Shown here piece by piece: positions 23,201 through 32,986 of a stretch of DNA of 40,533 nucleotides. Position 1 is the stretch's first letter, and each line of letters opens with the position of its first letter. The stretch comes from Clostridia bacterium. GTDB taxonomy: Bacteria; Bacillota_E; SLMV01; PUMD01. The DNA lies in assembly GCA_003563755.1 (NCBI GenBank), contig PWUB01000318.1, positions 1-40,533 on the forward strand. Reading direction: 5' to 3'. The translations under genes and the position numbers were made by a program. The notes under the pieces were generated by a model. The model saw only the letters and a list, made by a program, of their open reading frames with translations, was not told the origin of the DNA and did not search any database.

Positions 23201-25023
23201 CACTCCCGTGCCGTTACGTCTCGGCGAGCCTTCAGTTCCACCAGAAGCCTCATCTGTTCCTGCAAAACATCGGGCGGTACTCTCTCACCCTTGCGCTCCT
23301 TTTCGTTTATGATGCCGCGCAATTCTTCTATGCGCTTCTGTTTTCGCCTTCTGCGCATGACGCCAACGCAGTCCGAAAACACTCTCTCCACTGCCTGTCC
23401 AGGGAGATCCTCCATCAGCATCCCTGCAACCAGCTTCCTGATATCGGGATCCTCACATCCGCCCAGAACATCATGTTCACCATCGACAACCTCGATACCT
23501 GCTCCGCGCTCAAAGATCCATTCTACGACCTTGCGGTGTCCCTCGTACTCGAAGTCCTCCTCGGTCAGTAGATCGACCCCCCGGCGCATGAACTCCGACT
23601 CCTGCAGCATCAACTGTAATACCTGCCGCTCGGCTCTATACGCAGCAGATCTGTGCTCTGGCCGGTTCGTTCCGTAATTTTCCTTAGTATTATGTCTATT
23701 TATACTTCGTTTATGCCTGGTTTCCATTTGCTGCAAGCGGCGTACTTGCTCGTACACCGCGCGCTCAGGAAGATTCAAGTCGGCGGCCACGGACCTCATC
23801 CGCTCGGCCCTTATCACCGAGTCCTCCTCCGCACTGATGAGCCCGGCGACCTCCCCCACCGCCCGGGCCTTGCCCTCCGCGGTGGTGACATCGTGGGTGC
23901 TGCAGGCCCTCTCCCAACAGAACTCGAAGAGCGTCCGCGCCTCGTCCATACAGGTACGGAATGTCTCCTCGCCCCCGGGACCGGAAAGTACATCGTCCGG
24001 GTCCGTCCCGTCGGGAAGGGCGACGACCCTCAGGGTTACCCCGGTGGCAGCAAAGCTCTTTCCGCTGCGCAGGACGGCATCGGTTCCCGCACTATCAGCA
24101 TCATATGCTAAGAACGCCTCCCGGGCGTATCTTCTAAGCAGTCGCACCTGCTTCTGGGTGACGGCGGTCCCCATGCAAGCCACCGTCTCACGCCACCCGT
24201 GGGTCACGCAGGCGAGGACGTCCATGTACCCTTCGACAAGCACCGCCCTACTCCTGCGCCGAATTTCGTCCCTCGCCCTGTCCAGTCCGTACCAGACGCT
24301 GCCCTTGATGAAGACCGGATTCTCGGGGGAATTTAGATACTTCGGGTGAGAATCACCGAGCACCCGGCCACCGAAGCCCACGACCCGCCCCCTGAAGTCA
24401 GAGATGGGGAACACCACCCGGTCCCGGAAGGCGTCGTAGTAGTTGCCCTTTTCCTCGCCTCTCTTCACCAGGCCCATGACTTCGGCCGCCTTCATGTTGA
24501 CACCTCTCTGCTGCAGGAGCCGGCACAGAGCGTTCCAGGAATCGGGAGCATATCCCAGGCGGTACTCATTCCGTACATCCTCCGGGATACCCCGGTCCCT
24601 GAGGTATTTCAACGCCCGGCTTCCCTCATCGCTGCCCAGTCGCTGGATGAAGAACCGGGCCGCGAACTCCCCCAACCGGTACAGGTAGTGCCTCATGCGC
24701 TGCTCACGCGACACCTTCTCTCCGGAGACGTCGCCCTCGGAGTAATCCAGGCCGGCCCTCTCCGCCAACATCCGCAGGGCCTCACGGAAAGCCAGGCCCT
24801 CGATGTCCATTACGAAATTGAACACGTCACCGCCGGCATGGCAGCCGAAGCAGTAGTACAGCTGGCGTTCGGGGGACACCGAGAAGGAGGGCGTACGCTC
24901 CTCGTGGAATGGGCACAGGGCCACCATCCTCCTGCCCTGTTCCTCGAGGGTCACGTATTCCGATATCACCTCCACGATATCCGTGCTCTGGCGAACCTGA
25001 TCCACAAGACTGTCGCCCACCAT
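23200..25023 (-). CDS. dnaG: DNA primase DnaG
   Basis: DnaG makes RNA primers for replication. The 607-residue product has the CHC2 zinc finger (Cys37, His40, Cys58, Cys61 in [14 protein letters not shown] and [11 protein letters not shown]). A RNA polymerase/Toprim core follows (about 120-345) with [11 protein letters not shown] and [13 protein letters not shown], and then a C-terminal helicase-interaction domain (about 450-600). The ATG at 25023 has GAGGTG with a 7-nt spacer and begins [20 protein letters not shown]; the ATG six codons earlier lacks a site. It overlaps rpoD. The basic stretch [14 protein letters not shown] between core and C-terminal domain is a probable flexible linker. 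Confidence 0.97.
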   Translation of the reverse strand: MVGDSLVDQVRQSTDIVEVISEYVTLEEQGRRMVALCPFHEERTPSFSVSPERQLYYCFGCHAGGDVFNFVMDIEGLAFREALRMLAERAGLDYSEGDVSGEKVSREQRMRHYLYRLGEFAARFFIQRLGSDEGSRALKYLRDRGIPEDVRNEYRLGYAPDSWNALCRLLQQRGVNMKAAEVMGLVKRGEEKGNYYDAFRDRVVFPISDFRGRVVGFGGRVLGDSHPKYLNSPENPVFIKGSVWYGLDRARDEIRRRSRAVLVEGYMDVLACVTHGWRETVACMGTAVTQKQVRLLRRYAREAFLAYDADSAGTDAVLRSGKSFAATGVTLRVVALPDGTDPDDVLSGPGGEETFRTCMDEARTLFEFCWERACSTHDVTTAEGKARAVGEVAGLISAEEDSVIRAERMRSVAADLNLPERAVYEQVRRLQQMETRHKRSINRHNTKENYGTNRPEHRSAAYRAERQVLQLMLQESEFMRRGVDLLTEEDFEYEGHRKVVEWIFERGAGIEVVDGEHDVLGGCEDPDIRKLVAGMLMEDLPGQAVERVFSDCVGVMRRRRKQKRIEELRGIINEKERKGERVPPDVLQEQMRLLVELKARRDVTARE

Positions 25024-25072
25024 CAACCAACACCTCTTCAATCATGGGGACGGATGTCCTTCAAGAGAAACA

Positions 25073-25095
25073 CTGGGGCGATCCCTGCGCCCCAG
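25073..25095 (-). terminator. Hairpin between ppdK and dnaG (terminator or attenuator)
   Basis: On the minus strand, CTGGGGCG (25088-25095) and CGCCCCAG (25073-25080) form a perfect 8-bp stem around a 7-nt loop, followed by TGTTTCTCTT. The T-run is interrupted, so efficiency is uncertain. It lies downstream of the sigma-H-type promoter at 25123-25152, so it would stand inside the dnaG leader as well as end ppdK read-through. Confidence 0.5.
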
Positions 25096-25122
25096 AGCGG
25101 TAGACTTCGCGGATCATCTATA

Positions 25123-25152
25123 ATTTTCTGCGTGGCTGTGCGCAAATCCTGC
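25123..25152 (-). promoter_or_regulatory. Candidate sigma-H promoter of dnaG-rpoD
   Basis: On the minus strand, GCAGGATTT (25144-25152, 9 of 9 to RNAGGAWWW) is followed by 12 nt and GCAGAAAAT (25123-25131, 8 of 9 to RNNGAATWW). It lies between ppdK and dnaG. The sigA operon of B. subtilis also has a sigma-H promoter. An overlapping sigma-A reading (TTGCGC, 17 nt, TATAGA) is weaker but possible. Confidence 0.58.
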
Positions 25153-25165
25153 CAGCTGCTGAGAT

Positions 25166-27823
25166 TCAACCTCCGTTGTCCATGGCTGCGTGGGCCGCGG
25201 CCAGCCTGGCCACCGGAACCCGGTAGGGTGAACAGCTCACGTAGTCCAGGCCGATCCTATCACAGAATGCGATGGAACGCGGCTCACCGCCGTGCTCGCC
25301 GCATATGCCGATCTTGAGATCCGGCCGGACCCTGCGGCCCTCCCTGACCCCGATCTCCATCAGGCATCCCACGCCTCTTTCGTCGAGGACCGCGAAGGGG
25401 TTTTCGTCCAGAATCTCCCGTGAAAGGTACAGGTGCATGAACTTCGCCTCGGCATCGTCGCGGCTGAACCCAAAGGTGGTCTGGGTGAGATCATTGGTGC
25501 CGAAGGAGAAGAACTCCGCCGACCGGGCGATTTCGTCGGCTGTCAGGCAGGCCCTCGGAACCTCCACCATGGTGCCGACGGTGTAGTCGATATCCACCCC
25601 CGCATCGCGCTGCACCTCGCAACCGGTGTCGCGAACAAGGACCAGGAGCTCCCGGTACTCCCTGGCATCGGCCACCAGGGGTATCATGATCTCCGGCAAA
25701 ACCGTGAGACCCTCCTTGATGACCGAAACCGCAGCGGCAAATATGGCCCGGACCTGCATGGTGTAGATCTCGGGGTAGACGATCGCCAGGCGGCAGCCCC
25801 GCTGTCCAAGCATCGGGTTGACCTCCTGCAGGGCCTGGACGCGCCCCAGCATATCCTCCTTGTCAACGATCTCACCCAGGGATGCTCCCTGCGCCTTGAG
25901 ATGGGCGATCTCGGATCGTATCTCGGAAATATCGGGAAGAAACTCGTGCAGGGGAGGATCGAGGAGTCTGATGGTCACCGGATTGCCGCTCATCTCCCGG
26001 AAGATAGCCTCGAAATCCTCCTGCTGCATGGGCAATAGCTTCTCCAGGGCTTTCTGCCTGTGCTCGGCATCGGGAGCGATGATCATCTCCTGCACAACCA
26101 TCAGCCGCTCCGGCTGCATGAACATGTGCTCGGTACGGCACAGTCCTATTCCCTCGGCCGAGAACTCGAGAGCCCGGCGGGCATCTCGGGGCGTGTCGGC
26201 ATTCGCCCTTATGCCCAGCCGTCGCACTTCATCTGCCCACGAGAGGAATGTCTCGAATTCCTCGCTCATGGTCGGCTCGATGAGGGCCACCTCTCCCTTG
26301 TAGACGCGGCCCGCTGAACCGTCGATGGTTATCAGCTCTCCCTCGCGAATTTCACCGTGTTCGGTATAGACCTTTCCGTTTTCGAGATCGATTTTTATAC
26401 CCTCGCACCCCACCACGCAGGGCTTGCCCATGCCCCGGGCCACGATTGCAGCGTGGCACGTCAGGCCTCCCCGGCTGGTCAACACCCCCTGAGCGTCGAC
26501 CATGCCGTGAATGTCGTCAGGAGTCGTTTCCGGACGCACCAGGATGATGCGTTCGCCGCGGGCGCTGCGGGCCTCGGCCTCATCCGCCGAGAATATCACC
26601 TTGCCGCTGGCGGCCCCCGGCGACGCACCCAGGCCCTCGGCGAAGGATTCGATCGCAATGTTCGGGTCCATGCCGCGGTGCAGGAGCACGGCCACATCCT
26701 CGGGATTTACCCGCCGCAGGGCCTCCCTCTGGTCTATCAAGCCCTCGAAAACCATGTCGTGGGCGATCCTGATCGCCGCGGCGGCGGTGCGTTTTCCGGT
26801 TCTCGTCTGCAGCATGAACAGGCGCCCGTCCTCCACGGTGAACTCCATATCCTGCATCTCCCGGTAGTGGTTCTCCAGGGTGACGGTGGCGTCTTTCAGC
26901 TCCTCGTACACCGAGGGCATCTCGCACCTGAGCTCCTCCATGGGACGCGGCGTTCTCAGCCCGGCGACCACGTCCTCACCCTGGGCGTTCGGCAGGTATT
27001 CACCGTACAGCCGCTTCTGGCCCGTCGAGGGATCCCTGCTGAACAGGACTCCCGTTCCGCACCTGTCTCCGCGGTTGCCGAAAACCATCGACTGGACGTT
27101 CACCGCTGTACCCATGTCGTCTGGTATGCCGTGAACGCCCCTGTATACCTGGGCACGCTCGTTGTTGTATGATGCGAACACTGCCTCCACCGCGGCCATG
27201 AGCTGCTCCCACGGATCACGGGGGAAGCTCTCCTGGGTCTCGTGCTCATAGATGTCGAGGAAACCCTCGATGACCTCCCTCAACCCGGAGGGTGAGAGGG
27301 CATCATCCGCCGTGACTCCGGCATCGGCCTTGACCCGCTCCAATGCTCTCTCGAAATACGAGTGCCGTATTCTCTTCACCACGTTGCCGAACATCTGTAT
27401 GAACCGGCGGTAGCAGTCCAGGGCGAATCTCTCGTCGGAAGTGGCCCGGGCCAGGCCGCTGCAGGAATCCTCGTTCATGCCGAGATTCAGTATGGTATCC
27501 ATCATACCCGGCATGGAAACGGCAGCACCCGACCGCACGGAGACCAGCAGGGGGTTCTCCGATGATCCGAGGCGTCCGCCCCTCTCCTCCTCAAGCCTGC
27601 TGACGCTGTCTCTTATCTGCTCCTTCAAACCCCCGGGGAATACGCCCGTGCGAAGATACCCCACGCAGGCTTCGGTGGTGATGGTAAAGCCAGGAGGAAC
27701 GGGCAGGCCCAATCGAGTCATCTCCGCGAGATTGGCTCCCTTGCCGCCGAGCAATTCTCTCATGTCGGCTCTGCCCTCGTCGAAGAAGTACACATACTTA
27801 CCATTCCTCGTAGTGTCAACCAC
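25166..27823 (-). CDS. ppdK: Pyruvate, phosphate dikinase
   Basis: PPDK interconverts pyruvate, ATP and phosphate with phosphoenolpyruvate, AMP and pyrophosphate. At 885 residues it has all domains: the N-terminal ATP-grasp (YFFDEGRADMRELLGGKGAN), the central swivelling phosphohistidine domain with SRGGLTCHAAIVARGMGKP, and the C-terminal TIM barrel with the catalytic Cys in GICGEHGGEP. The GTG at 27823 has AAGGGAG with a 7-nt spacer and overlaps the ppsR-like stop by 8 nt. Its paired regulator is the gene directly upstream. In anaerobes with glycolysis it can run toward pyruvate and gain ATP; direction here is not shown. Confidence 0.97.
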   Translation of the reverse strand: MVDTTRNGKYVYFFDEGRADMRELLGGKGANLAEMTRLGLPVPPGFTITTEACVGYLRTGVFPGGLKEQIRDSVSRLEEERGGRLGSSENPLLVSVRSGAAVSMPGMMDTILNLGMNEDSCSGLARATSDERFALDCYRRFIQMFGNVVKRIRHSYFERALERVKADAGVTADDALSPSGLREVIEGFLDIYEHETQESFPRDPWEQLMAAVEAVFASYNNERAQVYRGVHGIPDDMGTAVNVQSMVFGNRGDRCGTGVLFSRDPSTGQKRLYGEYLPNAQGEDVVAGLRTPRPMEELRCEMPSVYEELKDATVTLENHYREMQDMEFTVEDGRLFMLQTRTGKRTAAAAIRIAHDMVFEGLIDQREALRRVNPEDVAVLLHRGMDPNIAIESFAEGLGASPGAASGKVIFSADEAEARSARGERIILVRPETTPDDIHGMVDAQGVLTSRGGLTCHAAIVARGMGKPCVVGCEGIKIDLENGKVYTEHGEIREGELITIDGSAGRVYKGEVALIEPTMSEEFETFLSWADEVRRLGIRANADTPRDARRALEFSAEGIGLCRTEHMFMQPERLMVVQEMIIAPDAEHRQKALEKLLPMQQEDFEAIFREMSGNPVTIRLLDPPLHEFLPDISEIRSEIAHLKAQGASLGEIVDKEDMLGRVQALQEVNPMLGQRGCRLAIVYPEIYTMQVRAIFAAAVSVIKEGLTVLPEIMIPLVADAREYRELLVLVRDTGCEVQRDAGVDIDYTVGTMVEVPRACLTADEIARSAEFFSFGTNDLTQTTFGFSRDDAEAKFMHLYLSREILDENPFAVLDERGVGCLMEIGVREGRRVRPDLKIGICGEHGGEPRSIAFCDRIGLDYVSCSPYRVPVARLAAAHAAMDNGG

Positions 27824-28649
27824 TGAGCCACTCCCTTTCCCTCATGATCTCGAGGACGGTGGTGGCGGTCTCCTCCACCGCCTTGTTGGTGACGTCGACG
27901 ACCGGGCACTCGAGCTCGTGGAATATCCGGTTCGCGTAGCGAAGTTCCTCCCTGATGCGGCCCAGGTCGTCGTAGTTGGAGGGACGGCTCAGGCCGAGGC
28001 GGCGGACTCTTTCCCTCCGGATCTCGCGCAGCTGCTCGGCGGCGATGGTCATTCCTATCACGCGGTCTTTGATCACGAACAGTTCCCTGGGCGGCTGCAC
28101 CTCTGGAGCCAGCGGATAATTGGCCGCCCTGTGTTCCCTGTGCGCAAGATACATGCATACGGGGGTCTTCGAGGTCCGTGACACACCGACCAGGACCAGG
28201 TCTGCCTTCAAGAAGCCCCGGGGTTCCCGCCCATCGTCGTACCTCACCGCGAACTCGACGGCTGCCACGCGGCGGAAGTACCTTTCATCCATGCGGTGGA
28301 TGATGCCGGGTTCCTGGCGGGGTTCTCGGCCCAGGCCCCGGCGCAGCTTGCTCATCAGGGGACCCATGATATCGACGGTGAGGATGCCCTCCTCCTCGCA
28401 GCGCTTCTCGATGTACTCTCGCACATCGGTGACCACGAGGGTATAGACGAGCAGGGACCGTTCTCGATCCTGGATGCGCTCGATGGCTTCGTCAACCCTG
28501 GCACGAGAGTGTATGAAGGGAACACGCTGTACGCTCACCGTCTCCGAATTCGCCTCGAACTGGCTGATCGCGGCGCGGGCGACGGACTCGGCTGTCTCTG
28601 CAATGGAATCAGATACAACGTAAACTGTCATCTCCGGTTCTGACAACAT
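27816..28649 (-). CDS. PPDK/PEP synthase regulatory kinase-phosphorylase (PpsR family, DUF299)
   Basis: This bifunctional regulator phosphorylates the active-site-adjacent Thr of its partner with ADP and removes it with phosphate. The 277-residue product starts TVYVVSDSIAETAESVARA and has the P-loop-like GVSRTSKTP (155-163), and the C-terminal LRYANRIFHELECPVVDVTN, all typical. The neighbouring ppdK is the obvious target; PpsR of enterobacteria acts on PEP synthase instead, so partner identity comes from context. The ATG at 28649 has GGGAG with a 6-nt spacer. It lies 15 nt after glyS and overlaps ppdK by 8 nt. Confidence 0.93.
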   Translation of the reverse strand: MLSEPEMTVYVVSDSIAETAESVARAAISQFEANSETVSVQRVPFIHSRARVDEAIERIQDRERSLLVYTLVVTDVREYIEKRCEEEGILTVDIMGPLMSKLRRGLGREPRQEPGIIHRMDERYFRRVAAVEFAVRYDDGREPRGFLKADLVLVGVSRTSKTPVCMYLAHREHRAANYPLAPEVQPPRELFVIKDRVIGMTIAAEQLREIRRERVRRLGLSRPSNYDDLGRIREELRYANRIFHELECPVVDVTNKAVEETATTVLEIMREREWLSG

Positions 28650-28664
28650 CTCTCACTCCCACCA

Positions 28665-30755
28665 TCATCCGGGCATTTGGCTCCAGTCCATCGGTCTCGA
28701 CAGGTACTGTGCGACCTCAAGGAGAAGTCCCAGGCGCCGCTCTCTGACCTCATCGTCGGATACCATCACCGTGACCGAGTCCAGCAAGTCATCGACGGCG
28801 GGCCGCAGCCTGCAGAGGCACGCCATGAACTCCTGGTAAGCACCCTCTCGCAGCAGCACATCTCCCTGTCGCCTGGCGGCAGCGAGCTCGTCGTGGAGGC
28901 GACGAACCTCTGGCGAGACCATCTCCTCGGCGTTGAGGTCGGCCTCGCCCTCGAAATCGCGACTGAGGTTGTAACAGCGCCGCCACGCCACCAGGAGATC
29001 CTCCGCCCTCTCGGTCTCGAGGAATGAGCTGACCGCCTCGGCACGGAGCCACACATCCCAGACATCGTCGATGCCGCGCGCCAGCACCCCTTCTGCGACC
29101 TCCCGCGCGTACCCAGCATCCATCAGCATCCTGAGGAGGCGCCCCTCGAAAAAGACCATGATGCCGGAGACTACGCGTGTCACTTCCGCGCCGGGCATTC
29201 CGTAGGTCTGCGCCGAGGACATCAAGAGCTCCCTCAGCCGAACCCCCGCCAGCCTACCGGCCAGCCTCAGGGCGCCGTTGGCGGCGCGGCGGAGTCCATA
29301 AGGGTCCTCGGAGCCCGTGGCGCCCAGGGAGACGTAGAAAGCCCCGACCAGGTGGTCCACCCTATCCATGAGGCTGAGCCAACGCCCCGGGGTGGTCGGC
29401 GGCAGGGGGTCGGTGGGACTCGCCGGAAGGTAGTGGCCCCCTATCGCCCGGCAGACCTCATCATCCTCTCCGCCCACCCGGGCATACTGCTCACCCATCC
29501 GGCCCTGCAGGGACGGGAATTCCTGCACCATGAGGGTGACCAGGTCCGCCTTGCACAGCTGCACGGCGCGCTCGAGGATCTCCTCCTGCTGCCCATCCAC
29601 GAGACCGGCGCGGACCAGGTGCCCGAGGAGCTCGCCCAGCCTTGTGACCTTGTCTCCCAGGGTACCGAGCTTCTCATGCAGCACGACCTCGTCGAGATCC
29701 TCCGCGTAGGCTCCCAGGGGTAGCTTTCGGTCCTCGTCCCAGAAGAACCTGGCATCGGCCAGGCGGGAGTTGAGGACCAGCTCGTTGCCCTTTTGTACCG
29801 TGGACTTCATATCGGCCGTACCGTTGATCACCGACAAAAAGTGTGGCAGCAGCTCTCCGCCGCCGTCCTCCACGGGCAGGAACCGGAGGTGAGCCTGCAT
29901 GGCCGTCACCAGTACGGGCCGCGGTACCTCCATGTACTCGGCGGGAATAGCTCCGACCACCACCTCGGGGTGCTCCACGAGGTAGGTGACCTCCTCGAGG
30001 AGAGCATCTTCCAGCACCGCCTCGCCCCCGACGGAACCCGCTGCCTTCCTGCAGTCTGCGGCTATCAGGCGGCGGCGTTCTTCCCCGTCCACGATGACCC
30101 GCGCCTCCTTCAAGGCCCGGGAGTGATCGTCGGCATCGGCGATCTCCACCTCGACGGGTGAAAACCTCGGGCCGAAGGATTTTCGATCGGCACGAACGCC
30201 CACGAACTCCAGGGGAATCACTTCGTCTCCCCACAGGGCAACCAGCCACCGCACGGGACGGGCGAAGGCGAACTCTCCATCCCCCCAGCGCATGGTACGG
30301 GGAAAGCTCAACCTCCCGAGGAGCTGCACCATCATCTCCGAGAGAACCTCGATTGCACACCTACCGGGCCGCCGATGAACAGCGTACATGTATGTGCCGC
30401 GGTCTTCCTCTCTCTCTTGTAGGTCGTTGACCGACAGCCCCTGGCTGCGGGCGAAACCCTCGGCGGCTGCTGTGGGATTTCCATTCTCATCGAAGGCCAC
30501 CTGCAGTGATGGACCCCGGGCCTCCTCGACGGTGTCCTCACCCCGGGGCGGCACACCCCGGACCACGAGCACCAGCCTGCGCGGTGTTGCCCTGGCCCGA
30601 ACCTCCTCATAGGGCAGGCGGAGGGAGTCCAGGATCTCGCAGGCCACAGATTCCATCTGCTGTAGCGCCGGGGGAATGTACGTGGCGGGAATCTCGGCAC
30701 ACCCGACCTCCAGGAGGGCGGTCTTGGGCCCGCTGCCCCTGGCATCGCCGTTCAT
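28665..30755 (-). CDS. glyS: Glycyl-tRNA synthetase beta subunit
   Basis: The beta subunit of the bacterial alpha2-beta2 GlyRS, 696 residues. The N-terminus [15 protein letters not shown] and the internal [11 protein letters not shown] and [17 protein letters not shown] are strong family markers. An HD-like domain (about 370-480) and the C-terminal anticodon-binding region follow. The beta subunit binds tRNA-Gly, and the alpha subunit activates glycine. It overlaps glyQ as ATGA. The gene order glyQ-glyS-ppsR-ppdK-dnaG-rpoD is common in Bacillota. Confidence 0.97.
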   Translation of the reverse strand: MNGDARGSGPKTALLEVGCAEIPATYIPPALQQMESVACEILDSLRLPYEEVRARATPRRLVLVVRGVPPRGEDTVEEARGPSLQVAFDENGNPTAAAEGFARSQGLSVNDLQEREEDRGTYMYAVHRRPGRCAIEVLSEMMVQLLGRLSFPRTMRWGDGEFAFARPVRWLVALWGDEVIPLEFVGVRADRKSFGPRFSPVEVEIADADDHSRALKEARVIVDGEERRRLIAADCRKAAGSVGGEAVLEDALLEEVTYLVEHPEVVVGAIPAEYMEVPRPVLVTAMQAHLRFLPVEDGGGELLPHFLSVINGTADMKSTVQKGNELVLNSRLADARFFWDEDRKLPLGAYAEDLDEVVLHEKLGTLGDKVTRLGELLGHLVRAGLVDGQQEEILERAVQLCKADLVTLMVQEFPSLQGRMGEQYARVGGEDDEVCRAIGGHYLPASPTDPLPPTTPGRWLSLMDRVDHLVGAFYVSLGATGSEDPYGLRRAANGALRLAGRLAGVRLRELLMSSAQTYGMPGAEVTRVVSGIMVFFEGRLLRMLMDAGYAREVAEGVLARGIDDVWDVWLRAEAVSSFLETERAEDLLVAWRRCYNLSRDFEGEADLNAEEMVSPEVRRLHDELAAARRQGDVLLREGAYQEFMACLCRLRPAVDDLLDSVTVMVSDDEVRERRLGLLLEVAQYLSRPMDWSQMPG

Positions 30756-31630
30756 GATTCATCAGCCTCCTCGTCAGCATCACCGTCGGACCCCCACCGC
30801 GCCACATACACGTCGGCGCACGCCCTGCTCAAAGATCTCAGCCTGGCCAGGTAGTGGGTTCTCTCGGTCACGCTGAGGGCTCCCCTGGCATCGAGGACGT
30901 TGAACAGGTGGGAACACTTGAGTACGTAGTCGTATGCAGGCAGCAGGAGGTCGTGGTCGAGGGACCGTCGCGACTCGTGCTCGCAGTCCTCGAAAGACCT
31001 CAACAGGATGGCTACATCAGCCACCTCGAATGAGTACTTGGAGTGCTCGAACTCCTCTCGGCGGTACACATCACCGTAGGTCATCTTCCCGTTCCAGTCC
31101 AGTTCGAAGACGTCGGTGATGCCCTGCAAGAAGCAACCGAGACGCTCCAGTCCGTACGTTATCTCCACGGGGATCAGGGCAAGGTCGCGGCCTCCCACCT
31201 GCTGAAAGAACGTGAACTGGGTTATCTCCATCGCGTCGATCCATACTTCCCATCCCAGTCCCCAGGCACCGAGGGTGGGAGCCTCCCAGTTGTCCTCGAC
31301 GAATCGGATGTCGTGGCTGGCAAGGTTCACCCCCAGCTGCTCCAGGCTCTGTAGGTAGGTCTCCTGAATGTCTTCCGGAGAGGGCTTGATGACCACCTGG
31401 TACTGCCAGTGACGGTAGAGCCGCAGGGGGTTCTCTCCGTACCTGCCGTCGGCGGGGCGTCGGGCGGGCTCGGGATATGCTACGGCCGACTCGACGGGAC
31501 TGAGGGACGTAAAGAAGGTGGCGGGGTTCATGGTCCCGGCCCCTTTCTCCACATCGTAGGGTTGCGACAGAGCACATCCCCTGGCGCTCCAGTAGTCATT
31601 CAAACGTGTTATGATGTCCTGAAACCTCAT
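30752..31630 (-). CDS. glyQ: Glycyl-tRNA synthetase alpha subunit
   Basis: The catalytic class II subunit, 292 residues. It has the universally conserved [69 protein letters not shown] and [15 protein letters not shown]. The C-terminal 15 residues are unusually acidic ([12 protein letters not shown]). The ATG at 31630 has an AGGAGGAG site 12 nt upstream. The leader holds a strong hairpin with an overlapping alternative (31665-31713), which suggests attenuation. The tRNA-sensing T-box often seen before glyQS was not recognised. Confidence 0.97.
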   Translation of the reverse strand: MRFQDIITRLNDYWSARGCALSQPYDVEKGAGTMNPATFFTSLSPVESAVAYPEPARRPADGRYGENPLRLYRHWQYQVVIKPSPEDIQETYLQSLEQLGVNLASHDIRFVEDNWEAPTLGAWGLGWEVWIDAMEITQFTFFQQVGGRDLALIPVEITYGLERLGCFLQGITDVFELDWNGKMTYGDVYRREEFEHSKYSFEVADVAILLRSFEDCEHESRRSLDHDLLLPAYDYVLKCSHLFNVLDARGALSVTERTHYLARLRSLSRACADVYVARWGSDGDADEEADES

Positions 31631-31664
31631 CCTGCTCTCACTCTCCTCCTGTCATTACCATCCG

Positions 31665-31713
31665 CGGGAACAAAAGGTTCCCGTCCCCCGACGGGCAGAA
31701 CGGGGACGGGAAC
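31665..31713 (-). terminator. Alternative hairpins in the glyQ leader
   Basis: On the minus strand, GTTCCCGTCCCC (31702-31713) and GGGGACGGGAAC (31677-31688) form a perfect 12-bp stem with a 13-nt loop, followed by CTTTTGTT. The 3' arm can pair instead with the following bases: CGGGAAC (31677-31683) with GTTCCCG (31665-31671), 7 bp around CTTTT. The two folds exclude each other, as in a terminator/antiterminator pair. The T-run is short. Confidence 0.5.
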
Positions 31714-31747
31714 ATCGTTGGCAGCCTCGAGGCGGCTCACCGAAGCA

Positions 31748-32236
31748 TCAGGACCTGACCGGGTCCACCGTATCATCATCGGGGTCGTGCTCCCCGATCT
31801 CATCCGTGCCCCCGGACCTGTCTCTCCCATCCTGCCGCTGCACTTCAATGGTACACTCTGTCACCATGGCAGCGATAGCTCCCAGGGCGGCAAGGGTGGG
31901 CAGAAACAGTGCCCCCAGGGCACCCACCGTCACCGGGAACTCGATGAGGGTACGTCCGCCATGGCTTATGGTGATGCGCCGGACATTGCCCTCGTGGATC
32001 AGCTCCTTGACCCGGTCAACCATCTCAGAACCGGTGACATGCATTCGTTCAGCCCACCTCCCCCGGCGCTCGCCCTCCTCCAGCAGGATGAGAGCCTCTA
32101 TGACATCGCCGTCACTGGCCTTCAGTGATTCCTTCGCCCTGCGGTAGCTAACCCCGGTGCGCCGTCTCAGTTCATCGATCTTATCCAGATCCTTCATCGG
32201 TGCTTCATTCCCCCCACCATCCTCTTCGTCACTCAT
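31748..32236 (-). CDS. DUF4342 protein with UBA-like N-terminal domain
   Basis: A 162-residue protein. Residues about 18-55 (LDKIDELRRRTGVSYRRAKE and following) resemble the UBA/TS-N helical fold found in translation factor EF-Ts. Residues about 75-135 match DUF4342 (VRRITISHGGRTLIEFPVTV, then a Gly/Ala-rich hydrophobic segment probably spanning the membrane). The tail is highly acidic. DUF4342 has no assigned function. The ATG at 32236 overlaps the recO stop, and glyQ lies 117 nt downstream, past the alternative hairpins. Confidence 0.87.
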   Translation of the reverse strand: MSDEEDGGGNEAPMKDLDKIDELRRRTGVSYRRAKESLKASDGDVIEALILLEEGERRGRWAERMHVTGSEMVDRVKELIHEGNVRRITISHGGRTLIEFPVTVGALGALFLPTLAALGAIAAMVTECTIEVQRQDGRDRSGGTDEIGEHDPDDDTVDPVRS

Positions 32237-32979
32237 CCTAGTATATCCAGAAAGCTGCGTGAATTCACCCGACGGTCCATCTGGTATTCAAGGTAGTCGA
32301 GAAACAGCCCGGTGATCCAGCGTAAGTCGCTCTCCGTGGCTCCCAGCGCCCCCACCGAACGCGGATGCGTATCGTGCAGATCCCTGATCACGTCCCGCAC
32401 TCGGCGGTCGACCGAACGCCTGCCGGATCCACCCTGGCCCCAGCACGCACCGCAGATGGCGCCCCCGGAGGCGAAATCCACCATCGCTGTCCCTCCCGGC
32501 CCTCCGCCGCAGTGAACGCACTCATCGAGGATGGGATAAAACCCCGCCACCTTGACCGCGCGTACACAGAAGAAGGCGAACCACAGGAGGGGATCCATAC
32601 CCCTATGCAGGGCCCGGAAACAGGTGAGGGTCAGAAGATACAGTGGATGGTCAGATTCGCCCTCCTGGGCCAGGTGATCACCGATCTCGGCCATGCAGAA
32701 GGCGTAGCTCATGGCATCGAAGTCGCTCCGCAGGCGGTTGAAGCTCTCGAGGACAGCTCCGGACCGCACTCCATCGAGACTGCGTCCCCGGTACAGGTCC
32801 AGCTGGACGCGGTCGAAGGGCCTGACCAGGCCCGCCAGCTTGCTCGTCGTCCTGCGTCCACCGCGTACCGAGACCCTGAGCTTACCCTGGTCCCTGGTGA
32901 GCAGGATCGCCAGCCTGTCCCCCTCTCCCAGGCTGCGGTTTCCCAGGACTATGGCTTGGACTTCGTAACCAGCGGGCAC
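32233..32979 (-). CDS. recO: DNA repair protein RecO
   Basis: RecO anneals single-stranded DNA and with RecR loads RecA at gaps. The 248-residue product has an N-terminal OB-fold (about 1-80; EVQAIVLGNRSLGEGDRLAI, VSVRGGRRTTSKLAGLVRPF). A helical domain with a four-Cys zinc site follows (ECVHCGG and ICGACWG, about 150-185). The GTG at 32979 lies 7 nt after era. The era-recO pairing is standard. Confidence 0.93.
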   Translation of the reverse strand: MPAGYEVQAIVLGNRSLGEGDRLAILLTRDQGKLRVSVRGGRRTTSKLAGLVRPFDRVQLDLYRGRSLDGVRSGAVLESFNRLRSDFDAMSYAFCMAEIGDHLAQEGESDHPLYLLTLTCFRALHRGMDPLLWFAFFCVRAVKVAGFYPILDECVHCGGGPGGTAMVDFASGGAICGACWGQGGSGRRSVDRRVRDVIRDLHDTHPRSVGALGATESDLRWITGLFLDYLEYQMDRRVNSRSFLDILG

Positions 32980-32986
32980 CAGGGGA

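Noticed and set aside
21953..23677. 574-codon plus-strand frame opposite rpoD and dnaG
   Set aside because: Shadow of rpoD/dnaG; low-complexity Leu/His/Ser-rich translation with no domain.
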